Part shown: one piece after another, positions 6,353-12,633 of the stretch
Layout: each line of letters begins with the position of its first letter
Numbering within the stretch: position 1 is the stretch's first letter
Assembly (NCBI GenBank): GCA_964391765.1
Contig: CAYMNG010000034.1
Span: forward strand, 1 to 22,135
Direction: 5' to 3'
DNA from: UBA10649 sp964391765
GTDB lineage: Bacteria; Actinomycetota; Actinomycetes; S36-B12
Length of the DNA: 22,135 bases
Notes under the pieces: model-generated
What the model saw: the letters and a program-made list of their open reading frames with translations, nothing else
What the model was told of the DNA's origin: nothing
Database searches by the model: none
Made by a program: the position numbers and the translations under genes

Positions 6353-7825
6353 TCAGAGCTTGAGTACCTTCAGGGCTCCGGTGTCCGTGACCTTCCCGGC
6401 CGTCCGCCAGTGGGCAGCCCAGCCCCGCTGGTAGGTCGGTCGCTTGTTGTCGCCCATGACCATCCCGACAGGCGAGACCACGACCCCCAAACGATCCACA
6501 ATGAGGAACTCGTGAAAATCGCCTGCCAGCATGACGACGCTGCCCGTGGTGACAGTCGCGACCATGTCGGACGACTCGTGGATCGGCTTGCCAATCAACG
6601 TGGGTGGAGTCGCTCCGCCCAGGTCCGTCCAGAACGACGCGCTGCCCGCGGTGTCGAACTGGCGGATCTTGCTGATGATGGTGTTGTTCGCCAGCCACGC
6701 GGTCCGGTCGGACTTGCGCGCCTTCGGGGTGAGGGCGTCCCACAGCTTGAAGACGTCGGCGACGCCAAGCGCACCGCCCGTGGTCGGGCTGACCCGGGAA
6801 CCGGTGACCGCCGAGATCGTGGTCACGACGCCATCCGTCCCGGTGGCGAACGCGGTGGCCTCGAGCCGGTCCTTGGCGTCGAAGATCATCTCCGGCAGCG
6901 AGCCCGACAGAGTCCCCGCATCCTCGTCGACCTCGAACGAGGCGACGATCCACGCCGCACCCTTGTTCGGGGTGACGGTGACCCGCTCGAACGTCGGCGT
7001 CGCATCGGCCGCCTCGGCGCCCTCCGCGAGCCACTCGGCCGTGACACCGGTCGACGTGACACCGTTCCAGGTGTTCGTGGCCGTGGTCTCGATCCGGCTG
7101 ATCTGCCGGAACGGGTTCGCCGTGCCGGAGTTGGTCAGCATCACCGTCGGGTCGAGCGTGAACGGCACGAGGTACCCGCCGCCCTGGACGGACAGGCTCA
7201 ACGCCGCGCGAGCGTGCTCGACGCGGGCGTATGCCTCGCGCTCCTCATTCGTCCACAGCAGGTGCCCGCGCTGGTCGTCGGCGAACACCTTGTCGAACGC
7301 CGACCGGTAGGCATCGCTCGTTGCGGCGATCACCAGCGCTGACGCGCGCGGGTCGTCGTCCTTCGTGACGACGGTCGACAGCAGCTCGCGGCCCTCGGTG
7401 GTCAGGCCGCGCGCCAGCTCGACGGCATCCTGTGCCCGCGTCGACAGTCCCAGCGCCGTGTCCATGCGAATGATGTCGTCGCCGCTGCCGGCCGACCATG
7501 GATCAGAACGCCGAGTGCTGATACCGCGCTCGGGGGCGACGAAGGTGCCCCGCTCGACGAGATCCGGGTTCGCCTGTGCGGCGGACCGGATCGCCTCGAT
7601 CTTCTCCTGCCGGGCGATCACGCGGTCGTGGTCGACGGCTGAGGCGTACATCCGGGCAAGCCCGGTCTTCAGGCGCTCGTGACGCTCACGCTGGCCGCGC
7701 GGCCAGGTGGACTTGTCCGAGCCCCAGGTGGTTTCGATGTGCTCGACCTCGTCGAGCATCACCTGCATGCGGACCGAATCGTGATCGACGACTCCGTTCG
7801 CAGCTTCAGTGTCAATGGCAGTCAT
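6353..7825 (-). CDS. HK97-fold major capsid protein
   Basis: A 490-residue phage capsid-family protein. The ATG at 7825 is used because GGAG stands 6 bases before it; an in-frame TTG at 7837 is less likely. Residues 1 to about 210 are charged and helical (for example WPRGQRERHERLKTGLARMY), like the delta/scaffolding N-terminus of HK97-type capsids. From about 214 the capsid fold begins with GGGYLVPFTLDPTVML, then the TAEWLAEGAEAADATPTFE and VTVTPNKGAAWIVASFEV segments (E-loop/spine region). It ends with the VMGDNKRPTYQRGWAAHWRT segment. The length is close to the capsid proteins I recall from phiRv1/phiRv2. No protease, portal or terminase gene is nearby, so it may form capsids for a helper-dependent element or be a relic. 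Confidence 0.88.
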   Translation of the reverse strand: MTAIDTEAANGVVDHDSVRMQVMLDEVEHIETTWGSDKSTWPRGQRERHERLKTGLARMYASAVDHDRVIARQEKIEAIRSAAQANPDLVERGTFVAPERGISTRRSDPWSAGSGDDIIRMDTALGLSTRAQDAVELARGLTTEGRELLSTVVTKDDDPRASALVIAATSDAYRSAFDKVFADDQRGHLLWTNEEREAYARVEHARAALSLSVQGGGYLVPFTLDPTVMLTNSGTANPFRQISRIETTATNTWNGVTSTGVTAEWLAEGAEAADATPTFERVTVTPNKGAAWIVASFEVDEDAGTLSGSLPEMIFDAKDRLEATAFATGTDGVVTTISAVTGSRVSPTTGGALGVADVFKLWDALTPKARKSDRTAWLANNTIISKIRQFDTAGSASFWTDLGGATPPTLIGKPIHESSDMVATVTTGSVVMLAGDFHEFLIVDRLGVVVSPVGMVMGDNKRPTYQRGWAAHWRTAGKVTDTGALKVLKL

Positions 7826-7870
7826 GCGAGTCTCCAATGGAGGAAGGCGCGCACACGGGCGCGCGAAGCG

Positions 7871-8327
7871 TTAGGGGTGATCGGCAGGCGCCTCGGGCGC
7901 GAACCTGGCCGGGTCGAGCAGGTCGGACGGCAGGCCCTCCGCGGGCGAACCATCAACAACGGACTCGACGCTTTCGGCGTCAGGCCCCAGTGTAGCCGCG
8001 GAAGGCGTCATCTGACTACTTCCGCCACGCCAAGTGACCGGCCCATAGCGGCGGTCTCGGTCCGCCTCGACCACGTCCCGCAACGGCTCGCTGGCCACCG
8101 ACGAAGCGATCGCCAGCCGGTACATCCGCACCGACGGCCAGGACCCCCCATCCGCTGCCTCGGCGCGCTCTCGACCGCGGGCCAGGAAGAACTCCGAGGC
8201 GTTACGGTGATCGAAGAACACCNNNNNNNNNNACCGTTCCGCGGGCGTTGCCGTATCGGACCACCCACACCGCATCGAGCGGGCCGTGGAGCTTCGCCGA
8301 TGGGGTCTGCGACGTCCGGGGCTTCAC
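7871..8327 (-). CDS. Unknown protein interrupted by an assembly gap
   Basis: Starts at GTG 8327 within a 4-base GTGA overlap with the gene upstream and reads VKPRTSQTPSAKLHGPLDAV and on to the N run at 8223-8232. After the gap a coding-like frame (VFFDHRNASEFFLARGRERA onward) continues to a TAA at 7871. With exactly 10 N the two frames do not match (457 bases, remainder 1), so the gap length is a placeholder or there is a frameshift, and two genes are possible. No family is recognised. In phiRv1-type elements a prohead protease is expected just upstream of the capsid gene; I see no protease motif in the visible parts. Confidence 0.45.
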
Positions 8328-8590
8328 GGCTGGTCCAGCGGGTTGTCGCCGTCCAGCATGACGATCTCCGCGGCCCGGTCCGTCAGCGCAACCGCGCGGT
8401 ACAGCAGCGCGAGCCGGGCGTGCAGGGCCTCCGCGTGGACGTCGCCGCGCTCGTGGGCCTGGTCGCGCCAGGCTTCGTACAAGTCGACCGCGTGCTCGCA
8501 CGTCGCACGGTCGGCGCTGAGTGCGTGCTCGATGTACGGCTCGACGAACGCGCGAAGCGCGGCGGTCTGGTCAGGGACGGGCTGGCTCAT
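8324..8590 (-). CDS. Small helical protein of the element
   Basis: 88 residues, predicted all-helical and acidic, with a central CEHAVDLYEAWRDQAHERGD segment followed by AEALHARLALLYRAVALTDR. No membrane segment is present and no family is recognised. It starts in an ATGA overlap with the zinc-ribbon gene upstream and its stop overlaps the GTG of the gene downstream, so it is translationally coupled on both sides. Confidence 0.65.
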   Translation of the reverse strand: MSQPVPDQTAALRAFVEPYIEHALSADRATCEHAVDLYEAWRDQAHERGDVHAEALHARLALLYRAVALTDRAAEIVMLDGDNPLDQP

Positions 8591-8784
8591 GTGGTCTCCG
8601 ATTCGGATGGGTGGTGGCGGAAAAAACCTGTGGATAGATCAGGCGGAAGGGGCGGAGTTTCCAGAACACCTGTGCCGCGATCCGACCCCCCGCCCCCCTT
8701 GGAGCCGCAGCCGGGCCGGTGTTCGATCGCGCGTCCGGGGTACTGCACGGCGCCGCACTCTGGGCAGCGTGGCCACGCGGTCAT
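8587..8784 (-). CDS. Small zinc-ribbon-like protein
   Basis: 65 residues. The N-terminal part WPRCPECGAVQYPGRAIEHR is followed by PGCGSKGG. The CPxCG knuckle plus a later H...C gives four possible zinc ligands, as in short zinc-ribbon or rubredoxin-like knuckles. The rest is Gly/Pro-rich and probably disordered. Both ends overlap neighbouring genes by 4 bases or less. Small Cys-knuckle proteins are frequent in actinobacterial phages, with unknown roles. Confidence 0.6.
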   Translation of the reverse strand: MTAWPRCPECGAVQYPGRAIEHRPGCGSKGGGGSDRGTGVLETPPLPPDLSTGFFRHHPSESETT

Positions 8785-8900
8785 GGCTTGCCCCGTGCGG
8801 CCCGCTGCTGCCGACGCCGGATGGTTGCCAGGTGCCGGGCGAGGTTCCGCTTGCGGCGTGCCGTCGGCCAGCCGTAGGCACTCACGCGCCGGCCCTTCAC
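8781..8900 (-). CDS. Tiny Arg-rich protein (39 residues)
   Basis: GTG 8900 overlaps the DUF3631 gene's stop codon (GTGA), and its own TGA overlaps the next gene's ATG (ATGA). The frame therefore exactly fills the space between two coupled genes, which is the main evidence that it is real. The product begins VKGRRVSAYGWPTARRKRNL and continues with RRRQQRAARG; it is strongly basic and helical, so a nucleic-acid-binding role is plausible. There is no family assignment. Part of the coding case rests on arrangement, not on sequence similarity. Confidence 0.5.
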   Translation of the reverse strand: MKGRRVSAYGWPTARRKRNLARHLATIRRRQQRAARGKP

Positions 8901-10129
8901 GATGCGTCCTGGTCGAGGTCGAGCGGGTCCGCTACGGCTGTAACCCTTGTAACGCTTGCCCCGTCCCGCGCGTGCGGTGGCAGGTAGCGGGTCCAGGGGT
9001 CGTGTAGGTCCTCGGCCGCGTATCCCTTGGCAACCGTGTCCCCGATGCGAACCGTGCGCGGCTTCACGCCGTAGCGGGACAGGCGTCGGGACAGGCCACG
9101 GGCGTCCAGCGGCTTGCCCCGGAGATCGCCCCAGGGTGACTCGTCAAGGACGTTCAGGGCGTCCAGGAGGTCTGAGGTGGACACATGGGGCCGTCCCGCG
9201 AACACGGCCCGGAGATCGGCCAGGAGACGGATGCCGAGAGACTCCGCGATGGCGCGGGACTGACCGGACAGGGCGAGGGAGGCTGACCGGACGCGCTCGC
9301 TCCACCGTGGCCCGGCCGCATCACCGACGAGGATCAACGGTTCCCAGACATCGGCCGCGCGGTCCGTGATCCCGTCGGGCAGGTCGTCGACGAAGGATGC
9401 GAGCTCGTCGGTGACGGTCTGGGTCCAGCGCTTGCAGCGGTCGGCCAGGACCATCGCCTCGGCCTTCACTAGCCGGAGTCGGTAGGGCTGGACAACCTCA
9501 TGCGGGGCACGGCGTCTCATCCGGATGACGACGGACCTACTCATCACGGTGTCGGGCAAGTCGTCGAGGCCGGCCAGAGCGATGGCGGCGAACGCGGGGA
9601 AGGATTCGATGATGACTTCCTTGCCCCGGATGGCACCGCGTTCGACCATCGCGCCCCGCCGGTAGCCGGCGTTCACGAACCCGCGCAAGTCTTGGTTGTC
9701 GTCCGCTTTCCGACTTCCCCAAATGGTGTCGCACTCGTCGAGCAGGACGGTCGGCCGCAACGTGTCGCCCCGGTCGTCGACCAGCACCATGGACCGAAAC
9801 AGGACCGTGCTCGTCACGTTGAACACCTGCTTGGGGTTGGGCACCAGTTGCTCGACGACCTCCAGGACGCGGGTCTTGCCGGACCCCGGTTCCGGACTGA
9901 GTAGCGCGAGCCGGGGTGTGGTGTCGAAACAGTCGAGCGCCCAGGTGTGCAGGACCCAGGCCACCACGGCGTCGACGCACTCCGGACTGGGGAAGGCGCA
10001 GAACCTTGAGACGTACCGGTGCAGGTCGTCGCAGAGCGCTTCGCCGTCCAGGCGCGCGCGGTCCGGGGCATCGGTTACATCGGTTACAGCGGTTACGGGA
10101 AGGTCCCAGACATCGGGCGCGCTACTCAT
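8897..10129 (-). CDS. DUF3631-type P-loop ATPase (putative replication/primase-helicase partner)
   Basis: A 410-residue protein with start ATG 10129 in an ATGA overlap with the gene upstream. After a short N-terminus with VT repeats (residues 12-20) comes a helical segment. Next is a P-loop: Walker A LSPEPGSGKT (about 77-86) and Walker B PTVLLDECD (about 126-134). An arginine-finger-like segment DTVMSRSVVIRMRRR follows. The C-terminal half fits the DUF3631 domain: about 300-380 contains STSDLLDALN, SPWGDLRGKPLDARGLSRRL and VKPRTVRIGDTVAKGY. DUF3631 proteins are common on phages and plasmids, often with primase domains, and are presumed to act in replication. No primase domain is visible here. 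It is the largest non-structural gene of the element. Confidence 0.82.
   Translation of the reverse strand: MSSAPDVWDLPVTAVTDVTDAPDRARLDGEALCDDLHRYVSRFCAFPSPECVDAVVAWVLHTWALDCFDTTPRLALLSPEPGSGKTRVLEVVEQLVPNPKQVFNVTSTVLFRSMVLVDDRGDTLRPTVLLDECDTIWGSRKADDNQDLRGFVNAGYRRGAMVERGAIRGKEVIIESFPAFAAIALAGLDDLPDTVMSRSVVIRMRRRAPHEVVQPYRLRLVKAEAMVLADRCKRWTQTVTDELASFVDDLPDGITDRAADVWEPLILVGDAAGPRWSERVRSASLALSGQSRAIAESLGIRLLADLRAVFAGRPHVSTSDLLDALNVLDESPWGDLRGKPLDARGLSRRLSRYGVKPRTVRIGDTVAKGYAAEDLHDPWTRYLPPHARDGASVTRVTAVADPLDLDQDAS
8939..8956. repeat. Two 9-bp TGTAAC repeats at the 3' end of the DUF3631 gene
   Basis: TGTAACCCT (8939-8947) and TGTAACGCT (8948-8956) are tandem 9-bp units, 8 of 9 bases alike. They encode the VTRVTAV segment near the protein's C-terminus using the AT-rich codons GTT and ACA, which are unusual in this gene. 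They are inverted relative to the triple repeat at 10072-10098. Confidence 0.6.
10072..10098. repeat. Three 9-bp CGGTTAC repeats at the 5' end of the DUF3631 gene
   Basis: CGGTTACAT, CGGTTACAG and CGGTTACGG lie in tandem. They encode residues 12-20 (VTAVTDVTD) using the codon GTA, rare in high-GC genomes. The arrangement is iteron-like and could be a protein-binding or origin region inside the coding sequence. Confidence 0.65.
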
Positions 10130-10344
10130 CGGCACCGGCCTTCGTCGAGGCACGGGCACCAGCCGTGCTCACGCGAGATCCGCTCGCGGTCGACGAGGTC
10201 CCATGCCTTGCAGCGCCGATCGCACGGGCTCAGGTCCGCGACCGGCAGCGGCGTCGTCACGACGCACTCGTCGATTCCATCGGTATGCCCGCAGGGGCAT
10301 CCGGTCAGTACGGCGGTCCCCGCCATGCTCGGCACACCGATCAC
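10126..10344 (-). CDS. Small Cys-rich protein of the element
   Basis: 72 residues from GTG 10344, which overlaps the excisionase stop codon by 4 bases; an internal ATG at 10326 would also work. It has ten cysteine/histidine candidates in clusters: TGCPCGH, DECVV, SPCDRRCKAWD, HGWCPCLDEGRC. A zinc-binding or redox-sensitive small domain is likely. It resembles, in general form only, small zinc-finger proteins encoded beside phage excisionases. No family name can be given. It is coupled to the DUF3631 gene by an ATGA overlap. Confidence 0.6.
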   Translation of the reverse strand: MIGVPSMAGTAVLTGCPCGHTDGIDECVVTTPLPVADLSPCDRRCKAWDLVDRERISREHGWCPCLDEGRCR

Positions 10345-10547
10345 CCGGCCTTCGGGGGAGTGCTGCCGTTCGACTGCGCGATCCAGGCCTCGATGTCGGA
10401 CAGGGCGTAGCGGACCGAGCCGCCGATGACGTGGGCCTTCGGCCCAACCTTTCGCTTTCTCCAGTCCCTGACTGTCCAGCTTGCGACCTTGACCCACTCG
10501 GCCATCTCGTCCGTCGTAAGCCAGGTCTCGCGGTGAGACTCAGACAC
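10341..10547 (-). CDS. Excisionase-like helix-turn-helix protein
   Basis: 68 residues, GTG start at 10547 with AAGGGAG about 6 bases upstream. The sequence LTTDEMAEWVKVASWTVRDW followed by RKRKVGPKAHVIGGSVRYAL and SDIEAWI is the MerR-like winged helix-turn-helix of the excisionase/HTH_17 family. It probably acts as the recombination directionality factor with the integrase and may also regulate the divergent promoters. It is the first gene of the leftward operon, 90 bases from the start of the rightward integrase operon. Confidence 0.85.
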   Translation of the reverse strand: MSESHRETWLTTDEMAEWVKVASWTVRDWRKRKVGPKAHVIGGSVRYALSDIEAWIAQSNGSTPPKAG

Positions 10548-10637
10548 CCCGATCTCCCTTCAGTTGCTCGAATGTCTTGCCATCGCCCAGCAACCCCGAT
10601 ACTGTCACCACGATCAACAAAAAATATAGGAGAGCGC
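10548..10637. promoter_or_regulatory. Divergent control region between the excision/replication and integrase operons
   Basis: 90 bases separate two divergent starts. The right half is locally AT-rich (ATCAACAAAAAATATAGGAG), unlike the rest of the window, and ends in the AGGAG (10628-10632) of the gene at 10638. I cannot assign -35/-10 pairs with confidence, but this is where the lysogeny/excision switch would be expected. No dedicated repressor gene is recognised next to it. Confidence 0.5.
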
Positions 10638-11249
10638 ATGGAAGTAATTTCGACAATCGACCTGGGCTTCGCGCGACAGGTAGGAGACGTCACGTACCGG
10701 TGGGAATCCATCGAGAGAGTCGACGAGTCCGACGAAGTGGTCGACATCGGTAAGGGGTGGACTCTCCGTCGTTGGTCGTCGGCGAGATTCACGGCTCCCG
10801 CAGGCTCTGGTTTGCCGGAGTTCGTTGCGAAGGTCGAAGTCGAGGAGTTCGCACATGGGCTGCGGGTCGGGGTAACGGAGGTCTCCGTCACCGGCGGTGC
10901 AGGCCGACGACTCCGGCCCAGCGAACTGCGGGCGCTTGCTGAGGTGCTCCCGAGCATCGCGACACCGGCACTTCTCTATGGCAGTAGCGCGACTTGGTCC
11001 AGTCAGCTCGCCGGGGACCGAGCCGAGCTGGCGGCGAGTTGGAGCGAGACTCGCGTGAACCTCGTCAAGGCATTGCGCGCTGCGAGCCGAGTGCCGGCCC
11101 GCACACAGATGGAGCACGAAGACGAGGTACTGCACCTGTGGGAAACCGAGTTCAAGCCCCAGGGGGTGCGGCAGGACGACNNNNNNNNNNTGGCTTACAG
11201 CTCATTCCGCACGTATCTGACTCGCGCACGAGCACGGAGGAAGCGATGA
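10638..11249 (+). CDS. Unknown protein cotranscribed with the integrase (contains assembly gap)
   Basis: The reading frame gives 203 codons, including ten N at 11181-11190, and stays in frame as written. ATG 10638 has AGGAG 5 bases upstream; the last codons overlap the integrase ATG (ATGA). The protein begins MEVISTIDLGFARQVGDVTY, has a beta-rich first half (WTLRRWSSARFTAPAGSG; FVAKVEVEEFAHGLRVGVTE) and a helical second half ending in the basic tail SSFRTYLTRARARRKR. Integrase-coupled genes with similar basic tails occur in other actinobacterial elements as I recall them, without known function. The sequence around the gap is uncertain. Confidence 0.65.
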   Translation: MEVISTIDLGFARQVGDVTYRWESIERVDESDEVVDIGKGWTLRRWSSARFTAPAGSGLPEFVAKVEVEEFAHGLRVGVTEVSVTGGAGRRLRPSELRALAEVLPSIATPALLYGSSATWSSQLAGDRAELAASWSETRVNLVKALRAASRVPARTQMEHEDEVLHLWETEFKPQGVRQDDXXXXAYSSFRTYLTRARARRKR

Positions 11250-12406
11250 CCGTCACCGATCGTTGGCACGACAGCGCCGGGGAGCAGTCCGCGGAGTACG
11301 GGCGGGGCCGGCGGTGGCTCGTGCGCTATCGCGACCCGCAGGGCAAGCAGCGGTCGCGGTCGTTCGCCCGGAAGGCGCAGGCCGACGCACACGACCTCCG
11401 GGTGCGCGGCCAGGTCGTCGACAGCACCTACGTCGATCCCGCGGCGGGCAAGGTGACGTTCGGCGAGTACGCCGAGGGGTGGCTCGCGCTCCAGCAGCAC
11501 TGGCGCCCGTCAACCCGTCGCAGCCAAGAGCAGATGGTCAAACTGCGGATCGCGCCGCACATCGGGATGACGCCGATGCGGGTGCTCAACCGCTCGCAGG
11601 TCCAGGCGATGGTCAACACCTGGCGCACGACGTACGCCGCGGCGACGGTCACGGCGACGTTCTCGTGCCTGCGGACGATCCTGGCCGCGGCGGTCGACGA
11701 CAAGGTGATCGCCGCCGACCCGTCGGCCAAGGTGAAGGTCCCGGCGCCGCCGCGTCGGCGCGACGTCCACCTGAGCCACGAGCAGGTCGCGACGATCCTC
11801 GGCACCGCCAAGCCGGAACTGCGACCGTTCTTCGCGTCGCTGGCCTGGTGCGGCCTGCGGCTGGGGGAGTCGCTCGGCCTCGATGTCGCCGATGTCGACT
11901 TCCTGACCGGGACGCTGACCGTGGCCCGGCAGATGGACACCGAGGACCCCAGCGGGCGTGTCCTCGCGTACACGAAGACCGACGCGGGCCGGCGTGACGT
12001 GCCGGTGCCTCCGGCCCTCGTGGCGATGTGCTCGGCGGAGCTGGCGGCCCGGCGCCGCGCGGACGGGTCGCTGGACGCGGCCTACCTGTGGCGGGCGCCG
12101 CACGGGGTGCGGCTGCTGCGGACGGTCGTCGACACCGAGGTCCGGCGGATCGAGCGGCGCACGGGCATCACGTTCAGCCCGCACTACCTGCGCCACTACT
12201 ACGGGGCGAGCCTGATCTCGGCCGGCGTGCCGGTGCCGCAGGTCGCCAAGCAGATGGGCCACGCGAGCCCGCAGGTCACGATGCGCGTGTACGCCTACGC
12301 GATGAAGGACGACGCCGACAAGGGCCGTGCCGCGGTCGCTGCGCTCGCCGGGTTGTCGGCGCCGTGTGCACCGGATGTGCACCGGACGGCGGTGTCAGGC
12401 GAATGA
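11246..12406 (+). CDS. int: Tyrosine-type site-specific integrase
   Basis: 386 residues. An N-terminal arm-binding region (YGRGRRWLVRYRDPQGKQRS, about residues 18-38) is followed by a SAM-like core-binding domain (about 65-165; VTFGEYAEGWLALQQHW) and a catalytic domain. Catalytic residues visible are R205 (GLRLGE), K244 (YTKTDAGRRD), H313 and R316 (HYLRHYYGAS), H339 (QMGHASPQ) and the nucleophile Y349 (MRVYAYAM). The active site is complete. The gene ends 40 bases before attR, as expected for an integrase next to attP, and its last codons contain the right-hand arm boxes. It starts in an ATGA overlap with the gene upstream. Confidence 0.96.
   Translation: MTVTDRWHDSAGEQSAEYGRGRRWLVRYRDPQGKQRSRSFARKAQADAHDLRVRGQVVDSTYVDPAAGKVTFGEYAEGWLALQQHWRPSTRRSQEQMVKLRIAPHIGMTPMRVLNRSQVQAMVNTWRTTYAAATVTATFSCLRTILAAAVDDKVIAADPSAKVKVPAPPRRRDVHLSHEQVATILGTAKPELRPFFASLAWCGLRLGESLGLDVADVDFLTGTLTVARQMDTEDPSGRVLAYTKTDAGRRDVPVPPALVAMCSAELAARRRADGSLDAAYLWRAPHGVRLLRTVVDTEVRRIERRTGITFSPHYLRHYYGASLISAGVPVPQVAKQMGHASPQVTMRVYAYAMKDDADKGRAAVAALAGLSAPCAPDVHRTAVSGE
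12365..12383 (+). repeat. Right arm-type integrase boxes (2 x TGTGCACC)
   Basis: TGTGCACC at 12365-12372 and 12376-12383, with the same 11-base spacing and direction as the left pair. They lie inside the integrase's last codons (residues CAPDVHRT) and 63 bases from the attR core. They probably bind the integrase N-terminal domain. Confidence 0.7.
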
Positions 12407-12423
12407 CACGGGTGTTTCGCCTG
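12392..12423. repeat. Two alternative hairpins between int and attR
   Basis: CAGGCGAA (12396-12403) pairs with TTCGCCTG (12416-12423). GTGTCA (12392-12397) pairs with TGACAC (12404-12409). The two structures share bases and exclude each other. Either could end int transcription (+) or tRNA transcription (-), or serve as an accessory protein site. Confidence 0.45.
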
Positions 12424-12446
12424 GTCAGAGGGCATATCGCCGCTGC

Positions 12447-12469
12447 GTGCCCCGGGTGGGATTCGAACC
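12447..12469. repeat. attR core within the restored tRNA
   Basis: 23 bases identical to 4658-4680. The element supplies these bases, so the tRNA gene keeps an intact 3' end after insertion. The bases beyond 12469 are the original chromosomal 5' part of the tRNA. Confidence 0.93.
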
Positions 12470-12521
12470 CACACTGGACGGTGTTTGAGACCGCTTCCTC
12501 TGCCGGTTGGGATACCGGGGC
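12448..12521 (-). tRNA. tRNA with anticodon CAA (Leu codon UUG), class I shape
   Basis: Read on the - strand, the acceptor strands GCCCCGG/CCGGGGC pair over 7 bp. The T-arm is GTGGG-TTCGAAT-CCCAC and the anticodon stem GCGGU/ACCGU with loop CUCAAAC, so the anticodon is CAA. The D-arm has three good pairs with a C-A mismatch and a GG in its loop. The discriminator is A. The variable loop is only five bases (CCAGU), and A15-U48 can form the usual Levitt pair. Standard bacterial leucine tRNAs have a long variable arm, so this is not the normal tRNA-Leu(CAA). CCA is not encoded. Its last 22 bases (12448-12469) are in the att core. Confidence 0.85.
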
Positions 12522-12591
12522 GCACGGCACAGGCTAACGGCTCGCCCGCGTGCGCCCCGCGTCGAGTCGGCTGTCGCGTTACCGGCCGGGT

Positions 12592-12597
12592 TACAGT
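12592..12597 (+). promoter_or_regulatory. Possible -10 element (TACAGT) for the permuted binding-protein gene
   Basis: TACAGT fits TANNNT and lies 36 bases before the ATG at 12634, with GGAG (12624-12627) as ribosome binding site. No clear -35 was found. Longer in-frame starts would begin upstream of this element. Confidence 0.35.
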
Positions 12598-12633
12598 GAC
12601 CGCCCTGCATCCCACCGGTGGTCTGGAGTCACG

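Larger units (their letters stand above)
4658..12469. mobile_element. Integrated capsid-bearing mini-prophage/satellite-like element in a tRNA gene
   Basis: The element is bounded by a 23-bp direct repeat matching the tRNA 3' end from the T-loop to the discriminator. A tyrosine integrase sits next to the right end, beside the rebuilt tRNA. It also encodes an excisionase-like HTH protein, a DUF3631 ATPase and an HK97-fold capsid protein, all in a leftward operon of small overlapping genes. One repeat plus the interior is about 7.8 kb. Absent from what is visible are large and small terminase, portal, prohead protease, tail and lysis genes, so it is not a complete phage. By architecture it resembles phiRv1/phiRv2 of M. 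tuberculosis or a capsid-forming satellite (family knowledge, not a search). Two runs of 10 N mean some sequence may be missing. Confidence 0.9.

Noticed and set aside
12448..12521. A normal class II tRNA-Leu
   Set aside because: There are just five bases between the anticodon stem and T-stem, so no long variable arm can exist.
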